A stretch of DNA of 64,000 nt from Leptospira broomii serovar Hurstbridge str. 5399. GTDB taxonomy: Bacteria > Spirochaetota > Leptospiria > Leptospirales > Leptospiraceae. Each line of letters opens with the position of its first letter. Position 1 is the stretch's first letter. The position numbers and the translations under genes were made by a program. This document shows positions 47,521 through 58,377 of the stretch, one piece after another. The notes below the pieces were generated by a model that did not search any database, was not told where the DNA came from, and was given only the letters and a program-made list of their open reading frames with translations. Location: contig NZ_AHMO02000008.1 in NCBI RefSeq assembly GCF_000243715.2, forward strand, positions 2,336,001 to 2,400,000. The letters run 5' to 3'.

Positions 47521-48590
47521 GATCCGTCTTAATCGCGGCCGGCGGGACCGGCGGTCATATTTCTCCGGGGGTCGCGTTGGCGGAAACACTAATCGCCGCC
47601 GAAGCGCACTTCGATTTCGATAAAATTTATATCCATTCACTTTATCGAAACAAAGATAATCCGGACCTTAAACAAGCACCTTGCGAAGTGCTTTGGCATA
47701 ATACTCCAAACTTATCCGGGAATTATCTGTTCTTACCGTTCCGCTACGTTTATCAATTATTAAAATCTTGGATATTATTCTCCCGTCTCGGGGTGGACGC
47801 AGTGGTCGGGATGGGGGGATACTCAAGCTTTCCTGCTCTTCTCTATGCATTACTATTTCGTAAAAAGATTTTTCTTTGCGAACAGAATTGCATTCCGGGG
47901 AACGTTAACCGAATCTTCTTTCGCTTTGCCGACAAGGTTGCCTTTAGCTTTCCTCCTCAGGACACGAAGCTTTCTTGCCAATGGGAAATTTTAGGAAATC
48001 CGCTTCGAAGCAAAACCGTTCCGAAACTCGCCTTAAAATTCAGCGATAAATGGGATCCGAAAAAGAAGAAGCAGTTCAATGTCTTGGTTATGGGGGGGTC
48101 GCAAGGAGCTCGTCAAATTAATAATATGGTCGTTAACTTAATGAAGCACGATATGATCCAGGAAAGATTTCGTTTTCGAATGCTGACCGGGGCTGCTTTG
48201 TATGACGAGGTTTCTAAGAAAACCAAAACGGCGGATCTAATTTCATACTCCGATAATATGGCGGAACATTACGAATGGGCGAACTTGGTCATCGCTCGCT
48301 CCGGATCCGGAGTACTTTCCGAATGTGCAGCGTTTGCTCTTCCTATGATTCTAATTCCGTATCCTTTTGCGAAAGACGACCACCAAACCGCCAATGCAAG
48401 ATACATGGAGGGGAATGGAGCTGCGGTTGTGATCGAGCAACGCGACGAGGACGAGAGCCAACTCTTCAGAATTCTTTCGGACCTCACTGATGACCCTAAA
48501 AAGTTAAACGATATTTCAGTGAAATCTTTGGAGTGTTCTCATGTTGATGCCGCAGAGGATACGATTCGATTCTTCTTCGGAAAGGATTAA
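47517..48590 (+). CDS. murG: UDP-GlcNAc:lipid I GlcNAc transferase MurG
   Basis: A 357-residue GT28 enzyme. The N-terminal lobe opens with [36 protein letters not shown] follows, and the C-terminal lobe has [14 protein letters not shown] and [20 protein letters not shown], with the UDP-GlcNAc-binding Glu and [10 protein letters not shown]. It adds GlcNAc to lipid I, giving lipid II, at the inner membrane. Its start overlaps ftsW by ATGA and its stop touches the start of murC. Confidence 0.95.
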   Translation: MRSVLIAAGGTGGHISPGVALAETLIAAEAHFDFDKIYIHSLYRNKDNPDLKQAPCEVLWHNTPNLSGNYLFLPFRYVYQLLKSWILFSRLGVDAVVGMGGYSSFPALLYALLFRKKIFLCEQNCIPGNVNRIFFRFADKVAFSFPPQDTKLSCQWEILGNPLRSKTVPKLALKFSDKWDPKKKKQFNVLVMGGSQGARQINNMVVNLMKHDMIQERFRFRMLTGAALYDEVSKKTKTADLISYSDNMAEHYEWANLVIARSGSGVLSECAAFALPMILIPYPFAKDDHQTANARYMEGNGAAVVIEQRDEDESQLFRILSDLTDDPKKLNDISVKSLECSHVDAAEDTIRFFFGKD

Positions 48591-50017
48591 TGTCCGGATT
48601 TAATTTCTCCAAACCAGATTTATCTTTTTCTAAACCTTTTTTTCTCGGCATCGGCGGTTCCGGAATGTCGAGCCTAGCTCATATTCTACTCGATATCGGA
48701 TTGCCTGTCGTCGGTTATGACGGAAAGAAAAGTCCTACGACGCAAAAGTTGGAGGAGAAGGGCGCGAAAATTTATTCCAAATCAGACGAAATTCCGGACG
48801 AATTCGACGCGGCTATCTACTCTTCCGCGATTCGATTGGATGAGCATCCGATAGCAAAAATTCTAAACGGTCGTGGAGTTCCTTTCTTTCATCGTTCAAA
48901 AGTGTTGCATGATTGCTTCTCTTCACAAATCGGGATAGCAGTTGCGGGTTCTCACGGCAAGACCACCACCACCGCTATGACGGGATTTCTTTTGGATTCC
49001 GTCGGCTTAAAACCTTCCATAATGGTCGGAGGTGAAGTCGCTTTTTTGGACGGAAAAGGGGGAAGATTCGGGCAGGGAAAATTTGCCGTTTTTGAGTCCG
49101 ACGAGTCCGACGGTACCTTTTTGAATCATGATGCACCCATCCGTATATTAACGAATATTGATGAAGATCATTTAGACTATTATAAGTCGCGACGGAATCT
49201 ATTAGATGCGTTTGCAAAGTTCGTCGATAAGACGAAACGGCGTATTATTCTAAATTTGGACGACCCCGGTATTCAAGAGTGTATTTCTTTAGTGCGATCT
49301 AGAAAAACGATATTCGGATTTTCCGAAATCGGTTCAGAAAATTGGAATAAAGAAGGAAATGCGTCTTCTATAGAAGGTAAATTCGGTTTGGAAGTCGATT
49401 CGGTAATCTCCTACAAGATCGAAAAAGGTCGTTTAACATTTTACTATAACGGTAAAGAGATTTCTTTCGGTTCCAAGTTTCCCGGAACCCATTATTTGCG
49501 AAATTCCTTGGCGGCGGTTATGGCAGGTATAGAGGCGGGAATATCCGCTGAAGAAGCAGCGAGATCAATCTCCGCTTATTCTGGCGTTAAACGAAGACTG
49601 GAATATTTGGGTTCGAGAGCCGGAATCGACGTCTATGACGATTACGGTCATCATCCGACGGAAGTGAAAGCCGTACTTTCCTCGATGGCGGAAATGTCCG
49701 ATGAAAAAGGAAGAACTGTGGTCCTTTTTCAGCCTCATCGGTTTACTCGAACACAAAATCTATACAAAGAATTTGCCGAGAGCCTAGAGTTCGGAGAGAT
49801 CGTTTACCTTCTGCCGATATATTCGGCGGGAGAAAATCCGATTCCAGGCGTAAGCTCCGAATTGATCGTCGATGCTATGAAACATAAACCGATTCTCCTT
49901 TCCGATGACGTTAAAGAGGGATGTGCAGTGTTACGGAATTTTCTTCGATCGGGTGACAAGCTGGTGACCTTGGGCGCGGGGAATGTTAGAGACTGGGGAA
50001 CGGAATTTTTATCATAG
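48590..50017 (+). CDS. murC: UDP-MurNAc--L-alanine ligase MurC
   Basis: A 475-residue Mur ligase. FLGIGGSGMSSLAHILL is the UDP-binding start, AVAGSHGKTTTTAMTGFLL the ATP loop, FESDESDGTF the metal/substrate block, and DDYGHHPTEVKAVLS the MurC-specific third domain. It adds the first amino acid of the stem peptide. It is the last gene of the cluster; murB, ddl, ftsQ, ftsA and ftsZ do not follow. About 185 non-coding bases separate it from the convergent purK gene. Confidence 0.95.
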   Translation: MSGFNFSKPDLSFSKPFFLGIGGSGMSSLAHILLDIGLPVVGYDGKKSPTTQKLEEKGAKIYSKSDEIPDEFDAAIYSSAIRLDEHPIAKILNGRGVPFFHRSKVLHDCFSSQIGIAVAGSHGKTTTTAMTGFLLDSVGLKPSIMVGGEVAFLDGKGGRFGQGKFAVFESDESDGTFLNHDAPIRILTNIDEDHLDYYKSRRNLLDAFAKFVDKTKRRIILNLDDPGIQECISLVRSRKTIFGFSEIGSENWNKEGNASSIEGKFGLEVDSVISYKIEKGRLTFYYNGKEISFGSKFPGTHYLRNSLAAVMAGIEAGISAEEAARSISAYSGVKRRLEYLGSRAGIDVYDDYGHHPTEVKAVLSSMAEMSDEKGRTVVLFQPHRFTRTQNLYKEFAESLEFGEIVYLLPIYSAGENPIPGVSSELIVDAMKHKPILLSDDVKEGCAVLRNFLRSGDKLVTLGAGNVRDWGTEFLS

Positions 50018-50202
50018 TCCATTCAATGACCTTAATCGTAGGTTTGCTCGTTTCGGAATCGTTGGATAGAGTTCGGGCCTTCGATTTATAATATTATATA
50101 TTTATAATGAATCATATCCTTTTTCGGTTCGGTTATGCGAATTTCGGGAGGTCTTGCATCTTTGAAAATGTCCCATCGCAATAGGATAGAAACGATCCAA
50201 GG

Positions 50203-51324
50203 TTAGAGAAACGCCTTTTCCGGGTTTTCACCCACGTAATTCCAATGGCCCATTTTTCTATCCCGGCGAGGATCGGATTTTCCGTAGAGATGAAGAGAAT
50301 ATCTCGCATCGGACATGTATTTTAGCCATTGTTCGGAATCGGGAACGAAGTCCTGCCCTAAAATGTTCTTCATGGAGCTATCGGAGCTCAAAATAAAATC
50401 CGGAATCGGTAGACCGACTAACGTTCTTACTTGTAACTCGAATTGGGAAACCGAAGCGGCGTCTTGGGAAAAATGCCCCGAGTTATGCGGTCGGGGAGCG
50501 AATTCGTTTAATAGAAATGTCTCGCCAACTATAAAAAACTCCAACCCGAAAACCCCGACATAATCGATTCCTTCCGCCAGGCGAACTGCGGCGGCGACCA
50601 TCGCATTTTTAGTTTTTTCGGGAAATTTTCCCGGATGAATGGTCAGATCCAGAATATGATTTTTATGTACGTTTTCGGAAGGGGAAAAGCAAAATGATTT
50701 TCCATCCCTTGATCGGGCGAGAATTACGGATGCCTCTTTATCGAAAAAAGCCCATTCCTCCAAAATAAGATCCAAAGGCTCGCTGCCGAGAGAGCCTGCC
50801 CAAAATCGAAATTCTTCTTTGCTATTATATTTTGTTTGTCCCTTACCGTCGTAACCGAAGGTGGAAGTTTTTAAAACGGCAGGGAACTTGCATTTTTCCA
50901 CAGCCTCGACCGCGTCCGACTTATTCGTAATCGGATAGAAATCCACAGTCGGTAGACCCAAATTTCGGAATATCGTTTTTTCCCTGATTCTGTGTTGAGC
51001 GATCCGGATGCACGCCGGCCTTGGAGATACCACGAGTCCGGTTTCTTTGGAAAAATTCTCGATGAAAGTCAATTCGGTATTCGGAATATTCTCAAATTCG
51101 AATGTAACCGCATCGACGCTTGCTAAAAATTTCCGAAGCGATGTTTCGTCCTCGTAAGGAACGACTACTTCTTCCGCTCCCGCCAGCGCTGCAGGAGTAT
51201 TCCGTTCCGGGGAATAAACTGAGACTCGATAGCCCATCCTAATGGCTTCTTGAGCAAACATTCGTCCGAGTTGTCCCGAACCCATGACGCCTAGTCGAGC
51301 GGACGGAAATAGGATTTTACTCAT
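50203..51324 (-). CDS. purK: 5-(carboxyamino)imidazole ribonucleotide synthase
   Basis: A 373-residue ATP-grasp enzyme, from [20 protein letters not shown] through the ATP-grasp core ([19 protein letters not shown] and [13 protein letters not shown]) to [27 protein letters not shown]. It carboxylates AIR at N5 with bicarbonate and ATP in purine synthesis. The product is taken by PurE. Its start overlaps the purE stop by four bases, so the two are co-translated. Confidence 0.95.
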   Translation of the reverse strand: MSKILFPSARLGVMGSGQLGRMFAQEAIRMGYRVSVYSPERNTPAALAGAEEVVVPYEDETSLRKFLASVDAVTFEFENIPNTELTFIENFSKETGLVVSPRPACIRIAQHRIREKTIFRNLGLPTVDFYPITNKSDAVEAVEKCKFPAVLKTSTFGYDGKGQTKYNSKEEFRFWAGSLGSEPLDLILEEWAFFDKEASVILARSRDGKSFCFSPSENVHKNHILDLTIHPGKFPEKTKNAMVAAAVRLAEGIDYVGVFGLEFFIVGETFLLNEFAPRPHNSGHFSQDAASVSQFELQVRTLVGLPIPDFILSSDSSMKNILGQDFVPDSEQWLKYMSDARYSLHLYGKSDPRRDRKMGHWNYVGENPEKAFL

Positions 51325-51836
51325 ATTAATTGATCGTTTTTAGACAACGCTTCTTCGCGGATTTTATTCCGATATGCTTCCAACTTTTTAGCAAGGTTCT
51401 CGTCATGGAGGGAGAGAATTCTTGCCGCCAATAAGCCCGCATTTTTGGCTCCGGCGGAACCTATTGCAAGAGTTCCAACAGGAACTCCTCCAGGCATTTG
51501 AACGATGGACAAAAGACTATCGAGTCCCTTTAAATTGGAAGATTTAACGGGGACTCCCAGGACGGGCAGGGTTGTCAGGGATGCGACCATTCCGGGTAGA
51601 TGCGCCGCCCCGCCGGCTCCGGCGATAATGATTTCGAAACCTTTGGATTTTGCGTTCTTGGCAAAGTCCACCATAATCTCCGGCGAGCGATGAGCCGAGA
51701 TGATTTCCTTATGGGAAGCGATTCCCAACTCTTGAAGAATTGTAACCGCTTCCTTCATTGTTTCCCAATCGGACTGGCTGCCCATAATCACTGCTACTTT
51801 CGGTTGCACGCTTGCAGGGTCCTCCGGAAACCGCAT
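51321..51836 (-). CDS. purE: N5-carboxyaminoimidazole ribonucleotide mutase (class I PurE)
   Basis: A 171-residue product from ATG 51836. GTG 51809, ten bases after GGAGGA, is a good alternative that gives 162 residues. The class I marks are [18 protein letters not shown] with the catalytic His, and [40 protein letters not shown] follows. It rearranges N5-CAIR to CAIR. Class I enzymes work with PurK, which is the next gene. murF lies 20 bases upstream on the same strand, so a murF-purE-purK transcript is probable. Confidence 0.94.
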   Translation of the reverse strand: MRFPEDPASVQPKVAVIMGSQSDWETMKEAVTILQELGIASHKEIISAHRSPEIMVDFAKNAKSKGFEIIIAGAGGAAHLPGMVASLTTLPVLGVPVKSSNLKGLDSLLSIVQMPGGVPVGTLAIGSAGAKNAGLLAARILSLHDENLAKKLEAYRNKIREEALSKNDQLI

Positions 51837-51856
51837 ACGGGCAAGTAGGAAACGAT

Positions 51857-53269
51857 TTAGTCCATCTTGGAATTCGAATTTAATGCTTCTACAACTCTCT
51901 CCAATTTCATTCCGCGGGAAGCCTTCGCCAATATATAAGATCCTTGTTGGACATTCTCTTTAACCGATTCGAGTAGAGACTGGAGTCCCGCTTCGTCTCC
52001 GGAAAATGAGAATGCTATTCGAGGAGGTTTCGTTTTGCTTTGAAACCCTTTGAATATGAAACTAGATCCGGAGCCGAACGTAAAAATTCCTTTGCAGTTC
52101 GAAAGCGATGCGGCGAATTTTCCGACTTCCGTATGAAACTTAGAGGAATATGAACCTACCTCTTTCATGTCTCCTAAAATCGCATAAAACCCTTCCGATC
52201 CGGAAAGTTGAGAGCAGGCTTCCAAAGAAGAGAACATGGATTCCCGATTAGCATTATAAGTGTCGTTTAGAATTCGATACTTACCTTCCTGAAGATCGAG
52301 TCGTTTATCTTTGGCTTTAAAATTACGAATTCCTTCTATGATCCAATCTACCGGTGTTCCGATTTCTTCCAATGCTTCGACACATAGAGATAGATTTTCC
52401 AGTAATTTAGAACCAGGAAGATTCCAGTTCAAAACCGTACTAGATATCTCCAATTGAAAGCCTTCTCGCAAGGTCTCCAGGATTTTGATCCGAGAAGTTA
52501 GCGGGACAAATTTAAGTTTAACGCCGGACTTCCGAGCTTTCTTAGACAAAACTCTTTTGTATTCTCCTGTAGCCGGATAAAAAACGATTCCGCTTTTCGG
52601 CATTCCTTCCATCACCTCCGCCTTGGCTTTGGCGATTCCTTTTCGGGATCTGAAAAATTCTATATGAGCGGTACCAATGGTTGTAATAATCGACAACTGC
52701 GGTTTTGCCATCGAAGATAATCTGGATATCTCATCTCTCGTGTTCATTCCCATTTCGCATATCACATACCGAGTCTTTGGCCCGATTTGAAATAAAGTGA
52801 ATGGCACGCCGATTTCGTTATTATAATTTTTTTCGGTCAGGACTAAAGATTCTTCCAATGGAGAAAGGCAGGAACCCAGGATTTCTTTCGTAGTCGTTTT
52901 ACCGCTGGAACCTGTTACCGCGATTACGATAGGCTTAAACCTGGATCGATGAAACGCCGCCAATTTTCCCAAACCGATCAATGTATCTTTTACGAATATG
53001 GCCTTCTCTTTATCCGATTCCGAAAGTTTTTCCAGGATCGGATGTTCGTACTCGCAAAGAAAATAAGTAGCTCCTTTGGAAAGAGCATCCGGAATGAAAT
53101 CATGACCGTCCCGATTCCCTCGAAGCGGTACGAATAGAGAATCGGACTCGCACATTCCTGAGGCAGTGGCGATTGACAGAATCTCGGTTTCCTTTATAAA
53201 GGAAAACTTGGATGGGGATGAAAGAATTCGTCTAAGAGTTTCCGGATCGTATCTGAAATCGGATCGCAT
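51857..53269 (-). CDS. murF: UDP-MurNAc-tripeptide--D-Ala-D-Ala ligase MurF
   Basis: About 470 residues from the preferred start at ATG 53269 ([18 protein letters not shown]); the frame is open to 53383, but that overlaps the divergent gene. It has [24 protein letters not shown] ATP loop (in pieces), [17 protein letters not shown], and [20 protein letters not shown], the typical MurF third-domain block. It adds D-Ala-D-Ala to complete the pentapeptide. It is detached from the murE-murC cluster and linked to purEK instead. Confidence 0.92.
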   Translation of the reverse strand: MRSDFRYDPETLRRILSSPSKFSFIKETEILSIATASGMCESDSLFVPLRGNRDGHDFIPDALSKGATYFLCEYEHPILEKLSESDKEKAIFVKDTLIGLGKLAAFHRSRFKPIVIAVTGSSGKTTTKEILGSCLSPLEESLVLTEKNYNNEIGVPFTLFQIGPKTRYVICEMGMNTRDEISRLSSMAKPQLSIITTIGTAHIEFFRSRKGIAKAKAEVMEGMPKSGIVFYPATGEYKRVLSKKARKSGVKLKFVPLTSRIKILETLREGFQLEISSTVLNWNLPGSKLLENLSLCVEALEEIGTPVDWIIEGIRNFKAKDKRLDLQEGKYRILNDTYNANRESMFSSLEACSQLSGSEGFYAILGDMKEVGSYSSKFHTEVGKFAASLSNCKGIFTFGSGSSFIFKGFQSKTKPPRIAFSFSGDEAGLQSLLESVKENVQQGSYILAKASRGMKLERVVEALNSNSKMD

Positions 53270-53364
53270 AGGCACCAGAATTAAAGATCCCCATCGTCGG
53301 CGGTAGTCGATTTTTGGAAAAAATCGTCTTGCGAAACCGCCGAAAACCGCATTCATTATTTTCA

Positions 53365-54420
53365 ATGCGAAAGATAAAGACATTGATCATAGGGCTGGGC
53401 AGAATTGCCAGCATCTTGGAAAAAGATCCTCTGCGGCAAAAACCTTGCACTCATTCAGGTGTTCTTCTTTCGGTATGGGGCAAAAAGAATTTTGAAATCA
53501 TCGGGGTCTTGGATCCTAATCGGGAAAAGCAGGAATCGTTTCGCAAGCAATGGAAATTTCCGGGAGATCGTATCTTTTCCGACTTGGATTCCTTCGCAAA
53601 GATTCGGAATATTCCGGACCTTGCCATAATCGCCACTCCTTCCGAATCGCATTATTTCGATGCTTGCTCGGCAATCCACTTCGGATGCAAAAACCTGGTC
53701 GTGGAGAAGCCCGTTTGCGAAACTTTCCTTCAAGCAAAATCTCTGGAAAAAATGGCAGGGAAAAACGGAGTTAGAATCTGGGTAAATCACGAGAGAAGGT
53801 ATCATCCTAAATACTCGTGGGCAAAGTCCGTCTTGGAATCCGGTAAATACGGTACAATTCGTACCATTCGGGCTTCCGTTTTGACATCCGCTGCGGCACC
53901 TGGCCGGGCCTTTCATGACAGGACCGGGCCGTTGTTTCATGACGGAACTCATGCGATCGATTTGATTTATTGGTTATTGGGAAAGCCGGATAGGGTTCGT
54001 TCTAGTTTACGAAAACGAAACGGAGTTTCCGTTGAAGATAAGGCGGTTGCCCTTTTGGAATATGATTCCGGGCCTATCGTATTTTTAGAGGCCGGAGGAG
54101 GTCGTAAATATTTTCAGTTCGAGATGGATATTATGACGGATTGCGCTCGAATGATTCTCTCTAACGACGGTTTTAGTCTCTTCGAATCCAAACCTTCCCG
54201 TAAATACAAAGGATTTAATAGTTTGACGGAAGTCTCGTTTCCGGAAAAATCTTCCATCGGACCGAATCCCTTTGAAAATCTCTACGCGGAAATCCGATCC
54301 GTTCTTGCGAATAAGTCGGACCATATAACCGGAGATATCCGAGAGAATTTGGGAATTATGGAACTCCTAGATCGGATCAAGACGAAGGCGGATGTCCGGA
54401 TGGTATCGGAACCTGAATAG
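53365..54420 (+). CDS. Gfo/Idh/MocA family oxidoreductase
   Basis: About 351 residues from ATG 53365; the frame is open from 53314 but the upstream part has no family character. The Rossmann start is KIKTLIIGLGRIAS, followed by IPDLAIIATPSESHYFDAC, then the catalytic EKPVCETFLQAK, and VNHERRYHPKYSWAKSVLESG with HDGTHAIDLIYWLLG. Such enzymes reduce or oxidise sugars, inositol or related compounds with NAD(P). Sugar nucleotide modification is a reasonable guess in Leptospira. It diverges from murF and precedes the UbiB-like gene by 5 bases. Confidence 0.85.
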   Translation: MRKIKTLIIGLGRIASILEKDPLRQKPCTHSGVLLSVWGKKNFEIIGVLDPNREKQESFRKQWKFPGDRIFSDLDSFAKIRNIPDLAIIATPSESHYFDACSAIHFGCKNLVVEKPVCETFLQAKSLEKMAGKNGVRIWVNHERRYHPKYSWAKSVLESGKYGTIRTIRASVLTSAAAPGRAFHDRTGPLFHDGTHAIDLIYWLLGKPDRVRSSLRKRNGVSVEDKAVALLEYDSGPIVFLEAGGGRKYFQFEMDIMTDCARMILSNDGFSLFESKPSRKYKGFNSLTEVSFPEKSSIGPNPFENLYAEIRSVLANKSDHITGDIRENLGIMELLDRIKTKADVRMVSEPE

Positions 54421-54425
54421 GATCT

Positions 54426-56129
54426 ATGTCTAATTCTTCCTCCACTAAGAACGGAAACAATCTTCCAAAATATTCGGCGAGCGGCAGATATTATAGAGGT
54501 AGCTGGTTTCTCTGGAAGAAGATTTTCAGCCTTCTTTGGTATTATAAATTTGCCAGGCTTTTTCTACCCTCTTATCGAAATGAGGAAAAAGAGACGGAGT
54601 TCTTTCAGAATCTAGGACGAGAATGCCGGGAATTCTTTTTAAGAATGGGCGGAGTTTACGTTAAACTCGGTCAGTATCTGGCTAGTCTTTCCCACCTCTT
54701 TCCGGAAAGTTTTACCGACCCGCTTCAAGACTTACAGGATAGAGTTCCTCCACATCCGTTTTCGGAAATTAAGGAAAGATTTAGAAAAGAATTCGGAAAA
54801 GATATCGCGGAGATTTTTCCCGATATTTCCGAGATCCCTCTCGCTTCGGCTTCCATCGCGCAAGTACACTCTGCAAGTTTTAAGGGAGAGAAAGTCGCCA
54901 TTAAGATATTGTATCCGGGTATCGAAGAGATTATCGTTAAGGACCTAAAAGCGATCCGTACTTTCTTAAAGAGAATCAATCGCTTACTCGTCACCTTCGA
55001 TTATAAAATCGTTCATAAGGAAATCGCAAAATTAGTAGGTCGTGAAACTGACTTACGGTTGGAAGCCGAATCGATGGAACGTATGGAGCGTTATTTCTCG
55101 GAAGAGCCGGACTACGTGTTTCCTAAGATTCATAAAGAATGGAGCGGCAAAAGTGTTCTTACTGCGCGGTACATAGACGGAGTAAGAATCACTCAAGTCG
55201 CCGCGTTGAAAAAGGGTCAGGCAAAATCTCGACCTATCGATTTATTGATTCGCGCTTATATTCTAATGGTATTCGAATACCGATTTTATCATGCGGATCC
55301 TCATCCGGGAAATATGATTTATACTCCCGAAGAAAAGCTCTGTTTCATCGATTTCGGAGCGGTGGGTGAAATCCCGCCGAGTCAGGCATTGGTGTTGCGC
55401 AAGATATTTTTATGCGCTATGTCGAAAGACTACGGAGGGGTCGTGGAAGGTCTGGACGAGCTGGGTCTACTTTCCCGTAAGGCCGATAGGGATAAAGTGG
55501 AGGAAGTCGTCCGATATTCCTTGGAAAAACTTTCTCGTTTCCTAACGGATACCGATTCCTTCCGCAATATTAAATTCGAACAAATTCATACGCCCGAAGA
55601 TTTGAAATTTTTAAAGGAGATCAATTCCAGCTTAAGAGAATTGCTCCGAATGGTACAGTTGCCGGTTACTTTGATTCCATTGGAAAGAGTCTTGGGGTTA
55701 TTGGTCGGAATTACGGCGACCTTGGATCCGTACAGAACCGTTCTGGACTACGGAGAAAAACCCTTTAAAGGCATGGTTTTACAAGGGGAAAATAACTGGC
55801 AAAAGGCCCTCGTGCAGGAAGGCGGAATTTGGGGACAGGCGGTCTCTCTTCCGGGCGAATTGTTACAAACGATAAAGAATCTGAATCGAGGGAAGCAGGC
55901 CTATCGATTGCCCGATCTGGAAACCCATAGTCGAAAAATGTATTCTCTGGGGCATCAGGCAATCTCTCTCGCAGTCATTTTATTCGGAATCCATTATGGA
56001 ACGGAAAGAATGGATAGAGGAGAAGAGCTATACGCGACGATCAGCTTCGGTACTTCGATTTTCTTCGGAATCCTCCTTGCTCTCTCGGTCCTAAAAAATA
56101 AATTCAGCTCAAAAAGGAACCGTCAGTGA
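54426..56129 (+). CDS. ABC1/AarF/UbiB atypical kinase
   Basis: A 567-residue UbiB-family protein with the K-x-G-Q stretch ([14 protein letters not shown]), the Ala-rich loop [23 protein letters not shown] with the ATP lysine, [11 protein letters not shown] as the catalytic loop, [11 protein letters not shown] as the DFG, and two C-terminal TM helices ([21 protein letters not shown]). Members support quinone biosynthesis or lipid handling. Leptospira makes menaquinone, so a role in ubiquinone synthesis is unlikely. lspA follows with a four-base overlap. The ligand is not known. Confidence 0.9.
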   Translation: MSNSSSTKNGNNLPKYSASGRYYRGSWFLWKKIFSLLWYYKFARLFLPSYRNEEKETEFFQNLGRECREFFLRMGGVYVKLGQYLASLSHLFPESFTDPLQDLQDRVPPHPFSEIKERFRKEFGKDIAEIFPDISEIPLASASIAQVHSASFKGEKVAIKILYPGIEEIIVKDLKAIRTFLKRINRLLVTFDYKIVHKEIAKLVGRETDLRLEAESMERMERYFSEEPDYVFPKIHKEWSGKSVLTARYIDGVRITQVAALKKGQAKSRPIDLLIRAYILMVFEYRFYHADPHPGNMIYTPEEKLCFIDFGAVGEIPPSQALVLRKIFLCAMSKDYGGVVEGLDELGLLSRKADRDKVEEVVRYSLEKLSRFLTDTDSFRNIKFEQIHTPEDLKFLKEINSSLRELLRMVQLPVTLIPLERVLGLLVGITATLDPYRTVLDYGEKPFKGMVLQGENNWQKALVQEGGIWGQAVSLPGELLQTIKNLNRGKQAYRLPDLETHSRKMYSLGHQAISLAVILFGIHYGTERMDRGEELYATISFGTSIFFGILLALSVLKNKFSSKRNRQ

Positions 56130-56683
56130 AATTTTTCGAAAAGAAATTCTTAGAAGTATACCCGCCTCTTTTCCTTATATCGGTAGTTCTGGGAACTGTT
56201 ATAGACCTGGTTACGAAATATATCGCCATTCTTTATCTTCATCCTCATAGTCCGGTCGAAGTACTCGGAAATTTTTTCCGGCTAACTTTGACCTTCAATA
56301 CCGGCTTCGTAATGGGATTTTTCCAAGGCTTTCCTCGGACATCGCTTGCTATGACTGCCGTCGCTATCCTGGTTCTAATTGCATATCGTTGGAAGAATCC
56401 GGATCTCGGACACCCGGCAGGTTGGGCGCTAGTTATGTCAGGGGCCTTCGGAAATTTTATCGATAAATTCTTCGTAAAAGTGATCGGGGTCGGTGCCGAA
56501 TTCGGTTTTGTCGAGAACCAATTTGCCGGAAAATTTATCGGAGTCGTGGACTTCCTAGACTTCGATTGGCCTAATTGGTTGATCTACGATCGATGGCCTG
56601 CCTTTAACTTTGCGGATTCCTGCGTTAGCGTCGGCTTGGTTCTGTTGATCCTGACAATGAAACTCGAGGAGGATAAGAAGTAA
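56126..56683 (+). CDS. lspA: Lipoprotein signal peptidase LspA
   Basis: A 185-residue membrane aspartyl protease with four helices. [10 protein letters not shown] is the first box; GNFIDKFF and VVDFLDF with [11 protein letters not shown] the boxes with the two catalytic Asp. It cuts prolipoprotein signal peptides just before the lipidated Cys, which this genome needs for its many lipoproteins, including four predicted in this window. It overlaps the UbiB gene start to end and is followed by a CNB gene two bases later. Confidence 0.9.
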   Translation: MKFFEKKFLEVYPPLFLISVVLGTVIDLVTKYIAILYLHPHSPVEVLGNFFRLTLTFNTGFVMGFFQGFPRTSLAMTAVAILVLIAYRWKNPDLGHPAGWALVMSGAFGNFIDKFFVKVIGVGAEFGFVENQFAGKFIGVVDFLDFDWPNWLIYDRWPAFNFADSCVSVGLVLLILTMKLEEDKK

Positions 56684-56685
56684 TT

Positions 56686-57213
56686 TTGAACCCTCTGCAA
56701 CTTCCTATTTGGAAGAAGTTATTCAAGAAGAAGGGTACTTCTAACCCGGAAATTATCCGTTTTCTACGGGAAACATCCGTCTTTGGAAAATTAAAACGAC
56801 GGACGTTAAACGAAATCGCACGTTTAGTCCACGTTCGCAAGTATGTGGAAGGAGAAGAAATCTTCCGCCAGGGAGAAGCCGGCGCGGGCTTTTACATGAT
56901 CTTTGACGGTAAGGTGACGATTCGTTCGATTCGAGACGGAATCGAATTGGACCTGGCTCACTTGGACCAACATTCCTTTTTTGGCGAACTTTCCCTTTTT
57001 TCGGAGGAACGGAGAACTGCGACTGCCATCGCGTCGGAGCCTTCCACTCTACTAGGTTTCTTTCAACCCGACTTAAAGGAAATCATCGAAACCAAACCTA
57101 AAATCGGTATCGAGATTCTACTAAGTCTAACAGGGGTAATCGTAGAACGTCTTCAAAAAACAAACCAGCTTCTTGAAAAAGCTTATTACAAAGGCAAGCA
57201 AAAGAATGTCTGA
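56686..57213 (+). CDS. Cyclic nucleotide-binding domain protein
   Basis: A 175-residue protein starting at TTG 56686, behind GAGGAGG at 56666-56672. One CNB domain spans about 40-155: VEGEEIFRQGEAGAGFYMIFDGKV, then FGELSLFSEERRTATA, the phosphate-binding cassette with the conserved Glu and Arg. There is no helix-turn-helix, kinase or channel domain; the C-terminal helix (VIVERLQKTNQLLEKAY) may dimerise. It binds cAMP or cGMP and could be a small effector for the cyclase coded at 12016. It overlaps the next gene by eight bases. Confidence 0.85.
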   Translation: MNPLQLPIWKKLFKKKGTSNPEIIRFLRETSVFGKLKRRTLNEIARLVHVRKYVEGEEIFRQGEAGAGFYMIFDGKVTIRSIRDGIELDLAHLDQHSFFGELSLFSEERRTATAIASEPSTLLGFFQPDLKEIIETKPKIGIEILLSLTGVIVERLQKTNQLLEKAYYKGKQKNV

Positions 57214-58300
57214 ATCCAGGCCGTTATCTACCTATGTAATTCGTATCATTTTCTTCCTACTTGTAGGAGCGGCGATCGCATTCTTTGTACTCGGGTTGAA
57301 ACTATTGATTATCCCGATCGCTTTATCCCTGATTTTATTCTATATTTTTAACGGAAGTATTAACTATTTCGAAAGTCTTGGAGTCCCTCGTATCCTATCC
57401 GTTGCCGGATTGATGATTTTAGTCTGTATTCCGATTTATTGGATCGCGACGGAAGTAGCATCGCCTATCGTTTCCACTTTGGAACCTTTAATGAAGAATT
57501 GGAGACAGGATATGGAGGACGCTAAATTCAAGTATTTGGTCGTAGGATTTAAAATCCAATTCAATGATTTTCCGGCAGGGTGGGAGGAGACGATCCGTCC
57601 GGAAGAACTTGTTCAGAAAATCGCGGATATGGTGCAAGGGGAAGTGGTAGGACTGGTTTCAATCATTCCTACTTTGATCGGTTACTTGGTAGTTACTCCT
57701 TTGTTTGCATTCCTCTTTCTATTGAACGGAAACGGAGTCTATAAGAATATCGTTAGTTTGGTCCCGAATCGCTACTTTGAAATGACCATCATGATCGCCG
57801 CTAATATCAACGAGCAAATTACGAATTACTTACGCAGCTTGGTGATCCAAAGCGCAATCATTACAATCGTTGCGATGATAGGCTTTTCGGTTATCGGACT
57901 TAGATATTTTTACATATTTGCGCTCTTTGTAGGAATCGCAAATTCGATACCGTACTTAGGACCTATAATCGGTGCGGTTCCTCCTTTGTTTATGACCTTA
58001 ACGCAAGGATCGACGATCTTTTATGCCAAAGGGATCACCGACGGTATGGGGATGTACGAACTGATGGGCGCTATTCTTATCGTTATAGTTATCGCGCAAG
58101 CAGTGGATAATTTTTTCGTCCAACCGGTGATTATTTCGGATGCGGTGTCTTTGCATCCGATCGTCGTCGTCGGTGCCGTTACCGTAGGGGGAACTTTATT
58201 GGGGATCGCCGGAATGCTAGTCGCAGTCCCGCTTGCCGCAATCCTGAAAGTTACGATCGCTACATTATATCGGTCCATGAAAGATCATAACCTGCTCTAG
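57206..58300 (+). CDS. AI-2E family transporter (PerM-like)
   Basis: About 364 residues from ATG 57206, which overlaps the CNB gene. There are about eight membrane helices in two sets around a soluble segment (WEETIRPEELVQKIADMVQGE). GLRYFYIFALFVGIANSIPYLGPIIGAVPP is split here into its family core NSIPYLGPIIG, and AQAVDNFFVQPVIISDAVSLHP is the C-terminal signature. AI-2E/PerM exporters carry autoinducer, sodium or other solutes; the family name does not fix the cargo. It ends a run from 53365 to 58300. Confidence 0.88.
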   Translation: MSESRPLSTYVIRIIFFLLVGAAIAFFVLGLKLLIIPIALSLILFYIFNGSINYFESLGVPRILSVAGLMILVCIPIYWIATEVASPIVSTLEPLMKNWRQDMEDAKFKYLVVGFKIQFNDFPAGWEETIRPEELVQKIADMVQGEVVGLVSIIPTLIGYLVVTPLFAFLFLLNGNGVYKNIVSLVPNRYFEMTIMIAANINEQITNYLRSLVIQSAIITIVAMIGFSVIGLRYFYIFALFVGIANSIPYLGPIIGAVPPLFMTLTQGSTIFYAKGITDGMGMYELMGAILIVIVIAQAVDNFFVQPVIISDAVSLHPIVVVGAVTVGGTLLGIAGMLVAVPLAAILKVTIATLYRSMKDHNLL

Positions 58301-58307
58301 GATAGAA

Positions 58308-58325
58308 GCCCGAAGATATTTGGGC
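58308..58325. terminator. Short hairpin between convergent genes
   Basis: GCCCGAA (58308-58314), loop GATA, TTTGGGC (58319-58325) forms a 7-bp stem with one G-T pair between the AI-2E-type gene and the converging symporter gene. A short T-run (CTGTTTTTC) follows about 12 bases downstream on the plus strand. Confidence 0.35.
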
Positions 58326-58377
58326 GGAAACCTCTAATCTGTTTTTCGAGAAGCACGAACTTCATTAAACTCCTCAT

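Noticed and set aside
50018..50202. AT-rich convergent gap after murC as a possible origin or RNA gene
   Set aside because: It has TATAAT-like runs but no DnaA-box cluster, stem-loop plus T-tract, or tRNA-like fold that I could support.
53314..53383. Overlap of the two longest divergent frames (murF side and oxidoreductase side)
   Set aside because: Using internal starts (53269 and 53365) removes the overlap and gives both proteins the family's usual N-termini.
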